Shown: piece by piece, positions 22,020 to 28,384 of the stretch
Layout: each line of letters begins with the position of its first letter
Numbering within the stretch: the stretch's first letter is position 1
Source of the DNA: a virus
IMG/VR virus record: IMGVR_UViG_3300030103_002937
Location: 28,967-92,966 of that record
Reading direction: 5' to 3' (one strand)
DNA: 64,000 nucleotides
Notes under the pieces: model-generated
Told to the model about the DNA's origin: nothing
The model's input: only the letters and a program-made list of their open reading frames with translations
Databases searched by the model: none
Position numbers and translations under genes: made by a program

Positions 22020-22259
22020 ATGAAAGGACAAAAACAGAGTAGAATTGATAATGTTGAAAAGCGCTTAGCTGCAATGACAAGAGTATTACAAGAACTTATT
22101 AATGAAGTTCAAAATACTAAAACAATTGCACTAGGTGTACATCAAACAATAAAAGAAATGCCTAACTATGAAGAAGCGATCGAAAAGCTTAAAGAGAAAG
22201 CTGCTGGAGAGCATGGTGAAGGAGAGGAAATTATCTCCGACGGAAAGATTAGCGAATAG
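22020..22259 (+). CDS. Hypothetical coiled-coil protein between nrdB and nrdA
   Basis: 79 residues, MKGQKQSRIDNVEKRLAAMT onward, forming one long amphipathic helix to about residue 50 with an acidic, Gly-rich tail (HGEGEEI). No recognised family. Overlaps the following membrane protein gene. Confidence 0.6.
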   Translation: MKGQKQSRIDNVEKRLAAMTRVLQELINEVQNTKTIALGVHQTIKEMPNYEEAIEKLKEKAAGEHGEGEEIISDGKISE

Positions 22260-22446
22260 GCTGGGTTACATGGGGACTGGTTTTTTTGTAACTGCTCCCC
22301 ATATGCTACCTGACACACCAGGTGTAGTAATATATTTTTTAGCTGGTTTGTTTTGTACACCGCAAGTGTGGGTTGCAAAGCAATGGAACTTAGTAATAGT
22401 AAACTTAAATGTAATGATAGCCTACGCGCTACTATTTTTTAAATGA
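22213..22446 (+). CDS. Small two-pass membrane protein
   Basis: 77 residues from ATG 22213 (MVKERKLSPTERLANRLGYM); ATG 22168 and ATG 22270 are alternatives. Two hydrophobic segments are visible (GVVIYFLAGLFCTPQVWVA and NLVIVNLNVMIAYALLFF). The APHMLPDTPGV...PQVWVAKQWNLVxVN core has the look of a conserved phage inner-membrane protein of unknown function. Its stop overlaps the nrdA start. Confidence 0.6.
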   Translation: MVKERKLSPTERLANRLGYMGTGFFVTAPHMLPDTPGVVIYFLAGLFCTPQVWVAKQWNLVIVNLNVMIAYALLFFK

Positions 22447-24212
22447 TGTGGAATAATGAATGGAAAAAAGGTGTCGACTACCCATCTTGGGGAGACACGG
22501 AAGTATACAAGAAGACTATATCCGGGGGATATCTACATATGGGAGAGTCTCCAAGAGACGCATACAAAAGAGTCGCAACAACAGTTGCAAGACGATTGTA
22601 CAAACCAGAGCTAGCAGATACATTTTTTGATTACATTTGGAAAGGGTGGTTGTGTTTAGCGTCTCCGGTTTTATCTAATACAGGTACCGATCGTGGTTTA
22701 CCTATATCATGCTTTGGGATTGACGTAGGAGACAGCATACACGATATTGGTACAAAGAATTTAGAAATGATGATGCTTGCCAAACACGGTGGGGGTGTTG
22801 GTATCGGAGTTAACATGATTCGTCCCGCCGGAGCTAAAATCACAGGAAATGGAACATCAGATGGAGTCGTACCCTTCTGCAAAATCTACGATAGCACAAT
22901 TCTTGCAACCAATCAAGGATCAGTTAGACGCGGAGCTGCAAGCGTTAATATCAACATTGACCACGGAGATTTTGAAGAGTGGCTTGAAATACGAGAGCCT
23001 AAAGGAGATGTCAACAGACAATCGCTTAACTTACATCAGTGCGCAGTGGTTGGCGATAAGTTTATGCGAAAGCTTGAACGAGGAGATGCAGAAGCTAGAT
23101 CTAAATGGAGTAAACTTCTTAGAAAAAGGAAAAGCACCGGAGAACCGTATATCCTTTTTAAAGGAAACACTAATAAAGCAAATCCAGCAGCGTACAAAGA
23201 CAACGCTTTAAAAGTGCATATGACTAATATCTGTAGCGAAATAGTATTGCACACAGATGAGTCGCATAGCTTTGTTTGCTGTTTAAGCAGTTTAAATGTC
23301 ACTAAGTATGAAGAATGGAAGAATACAAACCTTATCTACGATGCTATCTGGTTTCTTGATGGAGTCTTGGAAGAGTTTATTCAGAAGGCTAAAGGGCTTA
23401 CAGGTTTTGGAAACTCTGTTAGATCTGCTGAGAAGGGCAGAGCACTTGGCTTGGGAGTCTTGGGTTGGCATACGTACCTGCAACAAAACGGTGTACCCTT
23501 TGAAGGATTACAAGCACAGTTCCAGACAAGACGTATATTTAGCCAAATTAAGATTGAATCTGAACGAGCATCAAGAGCGCTTGCTGAGGTTTATGGTGAA
23601 CCTCTTTGGTGTCGTGGCACTGGCTTTCGCAACACTCATCTTAGGGCTGTTGCTCCTACTGTGTCTAATAGTAAGCTTGCCGGTAATGTTAGTCCTGGTG
23701 TTGAGCCTTGGGCCGCTAATGTTTTCACTGAACAAAGCGCGAAGGGTACGTTCATTAGGAAAAACAGAGAACTAGAAAAAGTACTTCGTAAAGTTGGAAT
23801 CAACGTCAAAGAAACGTGGGATAAAATTATGGCCGACGGCGGGAGTATACAAGATATCGAAGAGTTAGATAACTGGGGATATGTTAATGGTAAGCTTACG
23901 CTTATTGAGGACTCAAAATCGTACGATCTAACGGGCTTTGATAAAGTTAAAGATGTATTTAAAACCTTTAAAGAAATAAATCAATTAGAGCTAGTTAATC
24001 AAGCCGGCATACGTCAGCAGTATATTGACCAATCTGTCAGTTTGAATTTAGCTTTTCCTTCTGAAGCGTCGCCTAAGTGGATTAATCAAGTTCATATGGA
24101 CGCCTGGAAAAAAGGTATTAAAACATTATATTACATGCGGACAGAGTCTGTACTGAGAGGCGATATAGCTGCAAGTGCTATGGACCCAGACTGTGTTGCT
24201 TGTGATGGGTAA
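22443..24212 (+). CDS. nrdA: Ribonucleotide reductase class I, alpha subunit (no ATP-cone)
   Basis: 589 residues. Catalytic elements in order: first redox Cys in PISCFGIDVG (about 89), the N-x-C-x-E active site in MTNICSEIV (about 262), second redox Cys in VCCLSSLNV (about 280), the Tyr pair in KTLYYMRTES and the C-terminal CVAC shuttle pair. The protein starts directly in the catalytic core; the N-terminal ATP-cone of most NrdA proteins is absent, so overall activity would not be switched off by dATP. Last gene of the rightward arm, followed by a terminator. Confidence 0.93.
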   Translation: MMWNNEWKKGVDYPSWGDTEVYKKTISGGYLHMGESPRDAYKRVATTVARRLYKPELADTFFDYIWKGWLCLASPVLSNTGTDRGLPISCFGIDVGDSIHDIGTKNLEMMMLAKHGGGVGIGVNMIRPAGAKITGNGTSDGVVPFCKIYDSTILATNQGSVRRGAASVNINIDHGDFEEWLEIREPKGDVNRQSLNLHQCAVVGDKFMRKLERGDAEARSKWSKLLRKRKSTGEPYILFKGNTNKANPAAYKDNALKVHMTNICSEIVLHTDESHSFVCCLSSLNVTKYEEWKNTNLIYDAIWFLDGVLEEFIQKAKGLTGFGNSVRSAEKGRALGLGVLGWHTYLQQNGVPFEGLQAQFQTRRIFSQIKIESERASRALAEVYGEPLWCRGTGFRNTHLRAVAPTVSNSKLAGNVSPGVEPWAANVFTEQSAKGTFIRKNRELEKVLRKVGINVKETWDKIMADGGSIQDIEELDNWGYVNGKLTLIEDSKSYDLTGFDKVKDVFKTFKEINQLELVNQAGIRQQYIDQSVSLNLAFPSEASPKWINQVHMDAWKKGIKTLYYMRTESVLRGDIAASAMDPDCVACDG

Positions 24213-24218
24213 TAAAAA

Positions 24219-24244
24219 AAGGGGAAGCTTAACGGCCTCCCCTT
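24219..24244. terminator. Bidirectional terminator between converging arms
   Basis: AAGGGGA (24219-24225) pairs with TCCCCTT (24238-24244). An A-run precedes and a T-rich stretch follows, so it can work in both directions. It lies 7 bp after the nrdA stop and about 50 bp beyond the last leftward stop. A weaker TGGG/CCCA hairpin followed by eight T's lies just to the right. Confidence 0.75.
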
Positions 24245-24293
24245 CTTTGTTACAGGATTTTTGGGTATGGTGCCCATTTTTTTTATTCCTGTT

Positions 24294-24590
24294 TTATTTG
24301 AATCTTTTTTCAATTCTATTCATTTTCTTTTCTTTTCTTTTAGCAAGTCTTTCGCTAGCTTTGCCTTTCTTTATAACTTCTCTGTTATTTTTTTGATACG
24401 AAACACTACCATCATTAAGTGCAAATAAAGATATAACTTTCTTACCAGTATCTAAACTTCTAAAGTATTGAGCACTACCGTCTTCAGAAGTTATTACACC
24501 CTTATTTGTGTATAATGCTCTATAACCTTTTCCGTTATCTACTTCTTTATTCGTAGAGGTTGATTGTATATTAAATTTACCGTTTCTCAT
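24294..24590 (-). CDS. Hypothetical 98-aa basic late protein
   Basis: Last gene of the leftward arm. Starts MRNGKFNIQSTSTNKEVDNG; the middle has short beta-like repeats (GYRALYTNKGVITSEDGSAQ, VISLFALNDGSVSYQ), and the C-terminus is Lys/Arg-rich. TAATG overlap with the upstream holin-like gene. Function unknown. Confidence 0.65.
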   Translation of the reverse strand: MRNGKFNIQSTSTNKEVDNGKGYRALYTNKGVITSEDGSAQYFRSLDTGKKVISLFALNDGSVSYQKNNREVIKKGKASERLAKRKEKKMNRIEKRFK

Positions 24591-24946
24591 TATTTCTTTA
24601 CTTCAAATTTAAAATTCTTACCTGACACAGCAAGCTTATCAATTACTTCAGTTTGCGTATCGCGCAGTAGTCTTTCAAGTTTATCTTTTTCTATAACCAT
24701 ACCGGCTACTTTATCTTCTAGCGCTTCGTTTTTTGCTTTTAGTGATTCTAACTCTTCAGGATTCTTACCTATAAAAGTATATATCACCACACTTAAAGAA
24801 CCAACAAGCATACCGACAATAACTTTAAATATATCATTATTTGTTTCCGGTATTTCTTTAAAGGCTAAAAATAATAATAAACCCATAACCATTGCAAATA
24901 CTGTTGCAGCGCCTATGTAACCCCTCATTTCTTTGTTTCTAAACAT
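24590..24946 (-). CDS. Holin-like two-TM protein with coiled coil
   Basis: 118 residues from ATG 24946 (MFRNKEMRGYIGAATVFAMV); an upstream TTG would add ten residues. Two membrane helices (about 8-27 and 40-60) are followed by a charged coiled coil (ELESLKAKNEALEDKVAGMV). Size, topology and position near the M15 peptidase fit a holin or holin regulator; a membrane-anchored scaffold is the alternative. Confidence 0.6.
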   Translation of the reverse strand: MFRNKEMRGYIGAATVFAMVMGLLLFLAFKEIPETNNDIFKVIVGMLVGSLSVVIYTFIGKNPEELESLKAKNEALEDKVAGMVIEKDKLERLLRDTQTEVIDKLAVSGKNFKFEVKK

Positions 24947-25003
24947 TTGTTTTATTTTAGCATAAGCCGCAGCCAATGCAGATTGGACATATATTTTCCA
25001 TAA

Positions 25004-25414
25004 TTAAAAATTTGATGCTAAGTTAATTTCATTTATTGCTTCTTGTATTTCAGCCAACCCCACAGGAAGCGTAAGGTCAAGACCTGCTTTAAATATTTTT
25101 TCCATACTACCAGACTTAAAAATAAGCACAGTAGGTACCATTCGAACCCTATACTTTTTTTTAGCTTGTGGTGCCGTAGATATATCAACTCTATAATATG
25201 ATGCATTTTCTATTTTATCCCATTCGTTAAAACAATTTGCTTCATTAAATTTAGCCCAGAATTCAACAACTATTGTGCCATCATTATCATCACCAAAAGC
25301 ATTATCGTTACTTATTGTTTGGTCAAAGTTGCTATCATCAATCCAGTATTTTGCCGGCACGTCGGATTGTGCGTGTGCTAAAGCACTTATAAGCAGTAGT
25401 ATTAAAGTTCTCAT
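25004..25414 (-). CDS. Exported thioredoxin-fold protein lacking CXXC
   Basis: 136 residues. A signal peptide is visible (MRTLILLLISALAHAQS, cleavage near AHA-QS). The mature part has the thioredoxin pattern: TIVVEFWAKFNEANCFNEWD in place of VVDFWAxWCGPC, YYRVDISTAPQAKKKYRVRM, then the cis-Pro segment VPTVLIFKSGS. Only one Cys remains at the active site, so normal dithiol exchange is unlikely. It should be periplasmic. Coupled by ATGA overlap to a membrane coiled-coil protein. Confidence 0.7.
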   Translation of the reverse strand: MRTLILLLISALAHAQSDVPAKYWIDDSNFDQTISNDNAFGDDNDGTIVVEFWAKFNEANCFNEWDKIENASYYRVDISTAPQAKKKYRVRMVPTVLIFKSGSMEKIFKAGLDLTLPVGLAEIQEAINEINLASNF

Positions 25415-25695
25415 TGATTTTTTCTTATTTCGTATAAACGCCCGTCTATTTTTTCTAACTCTTCTAGTATTTTGTCAACATCTTCTTGTGTGTCCATGAT
25501 TGTTTGACGAACTAATTCGTCTTTTAAATCATATTCCGTTCTTGAGATAACCGGCTCTGGAAGTTCTTTAGCGAGAGCTATATCGGATTTTAAAGTAAAA
25601 TACATAGTAGCTAAAGATACTGCGCCACCTATAATTATACCTATTGTCTTCAGATCAAGAGTTACTTTTGTGTTTTCCCCTATTTGCTGTGCCAT
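25411..25695 (-). CDS. Membrane-anchored coiled-coil protein (i-spanin-like)
   Basis: 94 residues. One membrane helix (TIGIIIGGAVSLATMYFTL, about 17-35) follows a short charged N-terminus. The remainder is a periplasmic-type coiled coil (TEYDLKDELVRQTIMDTQED onward). This is the layout of an inner-membrane spanin. No lipoprotein o-spanin with a lipobox was found next to it, so the call is tentative. Confidence 0.5.
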   Translation of the reverse strand: MAQQIGENTKVTLDLKTIGIIIGGAVSLATMYFTLKSDIALAKELPEPVISRTEYDLKDELVRQTIMDTQEDVDKILEELEKIDGRLYEIRKNQ

Positions 25696-26888
25696 TATCT
25701 AAATGTTATATTGATTCCAAAATTAGAATTAAATATTTCTGAGTCCCAAAATTTAGTATATTCACCTTCTACAAATATACCTATTGACTTAGTTACTTTC
25801 CAACCAAACATTAAGCCAGCCTGGTAGTCGTCCCATTGTTCACCACTTATCAAATCATTGTGACCCCCTTTGCCCCAACTGTTACGATGCAAATAGCTAA
25901 AGTCCTCGTTGCCCTCCACATAACTGTGATGAGGCATAATCCAGTTGCCATAAGCATGCAGCCAAAAATTATTTTTGTAATGATAAAAATCAAATCCAAC
26001 AATCGGCGCGATCTCAGCAAACGAGTCTAGCTCAGCCCATGCTTCCTGGTTAAACCTATTCATTAAGCCACCAAATATACGATCTCTAAAATCTTCATCT
26101 GTATACGCAACTATATCACCTCTATCGTTTGTCCATAAATAATTATATATTTGTGATGTGCTACCATCAGGATTATAAACTTCTGAAGAATAAAATGCGT
26201 CTTGAAACCCATATTCATAGCCTAAAGAATACCAAGGGTTAACAGGTATTTCTTGACCGGAGTACTCGTCTACCATTGTTTCATTAAGCCATATTTCAAT
26301 AGGGTTATAACCGTATGCTTTTTGATGTGTACGATATATAATACCCGCAGATATGCTTAGTTTGTTACCTATAGGCAATCTAGCTCTTACTTCGCCAGAC
26401 ATATATTCAAATCCAACATTACCTGATTCTCTAGATTCAAACTTACCTATATGGTATTTACCTGTGTGTCTTACAAATAAACGTCTGTTATCAAACTCGT
26501 TGCCGTCTACTCTTTGTTTTTCCAAGTGCAATAAATATTCTAAACCTTTTACTGCAGCGGTTGGTGCAGATAAACCTACGTTGTTTTCTGTACCATTGTA
26601 AAAATTTGGTTTACTTTCATAACCAAACCTTGCTAGCTTACGAAGTCCAACGCCAATACGATAGTTATTCGGATGGTAAGTAGTTTGATCTACAACACGA
26701 GGTATACCATATAAATCGTTAGGATCTGTTCTAACAAAATACTTTGTTTGCTCTAATTTAGCATTACCCACATTTCCTGCAGCATATACGGTACCATATT
26801 TTAAAAAGTCATCGTATAAACCTTTAAGAAACTGCGATTGCACATTAAAGGACAGTAGCACTACTATAAGCAGAATTAATTTTTTCAT
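25695..26888 (-). CDS. Phage-encoded outer-membrane beta-barrel protein
   Basis: 397 residues. The signal peptide MKKLILLIVVLLSFNVQSQ is typical of Bacteroidota. The mature chain alternates short aromatic strands and Asp/Gly/Asn turns (YRIGVGLRKLARFG; LSISAGIIYRTHQKAYG; FWLHAYGNWIMPHHS; YQAGLMFGWKVTKSIGIFVE) and ends in a strand, FNSNFGINITFR, with the Phe near the C-terminus that directs barrel assembly. No enzymatic motif. Made late from the lysis/envelope block, it could alter the host surface (superinfection exclusion) or aid envelope disruption. Confidence 0.8.
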   Translation of the reverse strand: MKKLILLIVVLLSFNVQSQFLKGLYDDFLKYGTVYAAGNVGNAKLEQTKYFVRTDPNDLYGIPRVVDQTTYHPNNYRIGVGLRKLARFGYESKPNFYNGTENNVGLSAPTAAVKGLEYLLHLEKQRVDGNEFDNRRLFVRHTGKYHIGKFESRESGNVGFEYMSGEVRARLPIGNKLSISAGIIYRTHQKAYGYNPIEIWLNETMVDEYSGQEIPVNPWYSLGYEYGFQDAFYSSEVYNPDGSTSQIYNYLWTNDRGDIVAYTDEDFRDRIFGGLMNRFNQEAWAELDSFAEIAPIVGFDFYHYKNNFWLHAYGNWIMPHHSYVEGNEDFSYLHRNSWGKGGHNDLISGEQWDDYQAGLMFGWKVTKSIGIFVEGEYTKFWDSEIFNSNFGINITFR

Positions 26889-27343
26889 ATTACTTCGTAT
26901 TTTGTTTTATTGTTGGAATCTCTATAAGCTTTTAAGCATCTGTTTCTATTAGAGTCAGGAGATACATAACTAACATGTACCCAATCAGGGTTGTTATCTG
27001 TTCCAAACTCCCATATGAGCTGATCAAAATCAAGATTGTTTTTTATGTAGTTATACATTTCCGCGTTTGTTTTGTGACCATATGTGTCATCAATATCAAT
27101 TGCACGGCCTTCACAATGTTGTGATTTTGAACTACCTCCGATTGCTTTATTAAGCTCAATCGAACGAAAAAATGAATTAATTTTTATGGGGCCACCTACC
27201 CATTTGCGTAGCGGTTCAAATATATTTTCTGCAATAACCTGCATATTAGTCTTTTCATATTCGTTAGGTATATTGTTTATACCTTTTCTTTTTGCAGTGT
27301 ATGAAAGTGTTCCTTCTTTATAGCTAATATGGTTACTTATCAT
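26885..27343 (-). CDS. Peptidase M15-family endolysin
   Basis: 152 residues. Zinc-site motif SKSQHCEGRAIDID (H-x6-D, about 74-87) and the distal WVHVSY histidine (about 120-125) define the M15 D-Ala-D-Ala peptidase fold. INSFFRSIELNKAIGGS precedes it as in M15_3 proteins. There is no signal peptide, so it needs a holin to reach peptidoglycan. It overlaps both neighbours by 4 bp in the lysis/envelope block. Confidence 0.88.
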   Translation of the reverse strand: MISNHISYKEGTLSYTAKRKGINNIPNEYEKTNMQVIAENIFEPLRKWVGGPIKINSFFRSIELNKAIGGSSKSQHCEGRAIDIDDTYGHKTNAEMYNYIKNNLDFDQLIWEFGTDNNPDWVHVSYVSPDSNRNRCLKAYRDSNNKTKYEVI

Positions 27344-27711
27344 GTTCTTCTTTTTACAGACTTAACACGGCGAGGTTTGCCCGCTGGTTGTCCAAGCCTT
27401 TTCTTTTCTGATATTTTCTTTTTCTTTTCAGCTGAAGACATTTCTGATGCTGTCTTAGGGGTTTTGCTTGATATACGTTTTTTAGGTCTGCAATATGGCA
27501 CTCCTCTTCCGTCGCCTTTGGTGCGGCCGCATGGTTTACCTGTGCGCACATCAATCCATTCCTCTTTAAACCAGCGTTTAAGTGAAGCGCCTTTTTCTGT
27601 CTTACGTACTTTTTTTAAAGGAGACATCATCATTTTTACTGCAGATCCTTCTCCGCGTTCATTTTTACTAGCCCATACAGCTTTTCTTTGGGCGTCACTT
27701 ACATATGGCAT
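27340..27711 (-). CDS. Conserved basic phage protein (DUF5872-like)
   Basis: 123 residues, very basic. LKRWFKEEWIDVRTGKPCGR, VPYCRPKKRISSKTPKTASE match a conserved phage family (LKRWFKExWVDVxTGKPCGRxxGxxRxYPxCRPSxRVSxKTPxT). The two Cys could bind metal. An N-terminal SPLKKVRK segment resembles other small late proteins of this phage. Probably virion-associated; function unknown. Confidence 0.75.
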   Translation of the reverse strand: MPYVSDAQRKAVWASKNERGEGSAVKMMMSPLKKVRKTEKGASLKRWFKEEWIDVRTGKPCGRTKGDGRGVPYCRPKKRISSKTPKTASEMSSAEKKKKISEKKRLGQPAGKPRRVKSVKRRT

Positions 27712-27713
27712 AG

Positions 27714-28232
27714 TTATTTATTATTTATAAAATTATACATTGCTAAGCCTAATTCTTTTCCAAAATCAGAATCTGACTTATAATGAGCTCTAGCTACATT
27801 TCTACTATAAGATATATCTTCTGCTTTTTTATTTAATTCTTTAGATTTTTCAGGATATTTATTTTTTAAATACTCTGATATTAAATACGCTTGAGCTGAA
27901 TGCCCAGAGGGGTAAGAAGGAGTTTTCATTGAATTTAATTCAACATTTTTTAAATTTAACCCAAAATTTTTAGCCGCTTCTTTTGGTCGGGGTCTATTAA
28001 AATATTTTTTTAAATTTAATATTAAATCATGAGAGCTTCTTACTAACTCATTTATTCCTTCGTCTTTTACTATAGAATTAAACTCTTTAACTATATTATC
28101 ATTTTTTTTAATAAAACTTTTATTAATAGGTATTTTGTCTAACTCTTGTATTTCTGAAAAAGTTTTTAAAGAATTATCAGCAGGAGGCTTTTTATTTTTA
28201 AAAGAATTTATATTAAATTCACTTAAATTCAT
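27714..28232 (-). CDS. PAP2-family phosphatase
   Basis: 172 residues. All three PAP2/class A acid-phosphatase motifs are present: KKYFNRPRP (K-x6-RP), PSYPSGHSAQAY (PSGH) and SRNVARAHYKSDSDFGKELG (SR-x5-H-x3-D). There is no signal peptide, so it is cytoplasmic or packaged. The substrate could be phosphomonoesters, lipid phosphates or nucleotides. Such enzymes are occasional in marine phages; the role is unproven. TAATG overlap with the upstream small gene. Confidence 0.85.
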   Translation of the reverse strand: MNLSEFNINSFKNKKPPADNSLKTFSEIQELDKIPINKSFIKKNDNIVKEFNSIVKDEGINELVRSSHDLILNLKKYFNRPRPKEAAKNFGLNLKNVELNSMKTPSYPSGHSAQAYLISEYLKNKYPEKSKELNKKAEDISYSRNVARAHYKSDSDFGKELGLAMYNFINNK

Positions 28233-28384
28233 TACTTTTTACTTTTAGTACCCCAATTAGCAGCACCAACTTTACGGCATTTAGCTATCGCTCCGCTTGC
28301 ATAAGCAGACGGAAACACTTTATATCTTGCTTTTACTTTACGATAGCAAGCATCTTTTTTTTCAAATGGTGAGTTTGATTTCAT
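28232..28384 (-). CDS. Conserved 50-aa phage protein (YKVFPSAYASG type)
   Basis: MKSNSPFEKKDACYRKVKAR, then YKVFPSAYASGAIAKCRKVG and AANWGTKSKK. I recognise this signature (CxxKVKxRYKVxPSAYASGAxxKCRKVGAxNWG) from many cyanophages and other marine phages, sometimes as part of longer basic proteins. Two Cys and many Lys suggest nucleic-acid or metal contact. Overlaps both neighbours (TAATG and ATGA). Confidence 0.75.
   Translation of the reverse strand: MKSNSPFEKKDACYRKVKARYKVFPSAYASGAIAKCRKVGAANWGTKSKK

Noticed and set aside
21971-22042. 23-codon TTG frame (LKTFGEIINQEDIDELYERT) between nrdB and the coiled-coil gene
   Set aside because: It overlaps nrdB and lacks an ATG. The start resembles MKTFxEF-type phage peptides, but the support is too weak.
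23296-23775. 159-codon rightward frame inside nrdA
   Set aside because: It is a shadow of the nrdA catalytic core; nrdA motifs run through the other frame without interruption.
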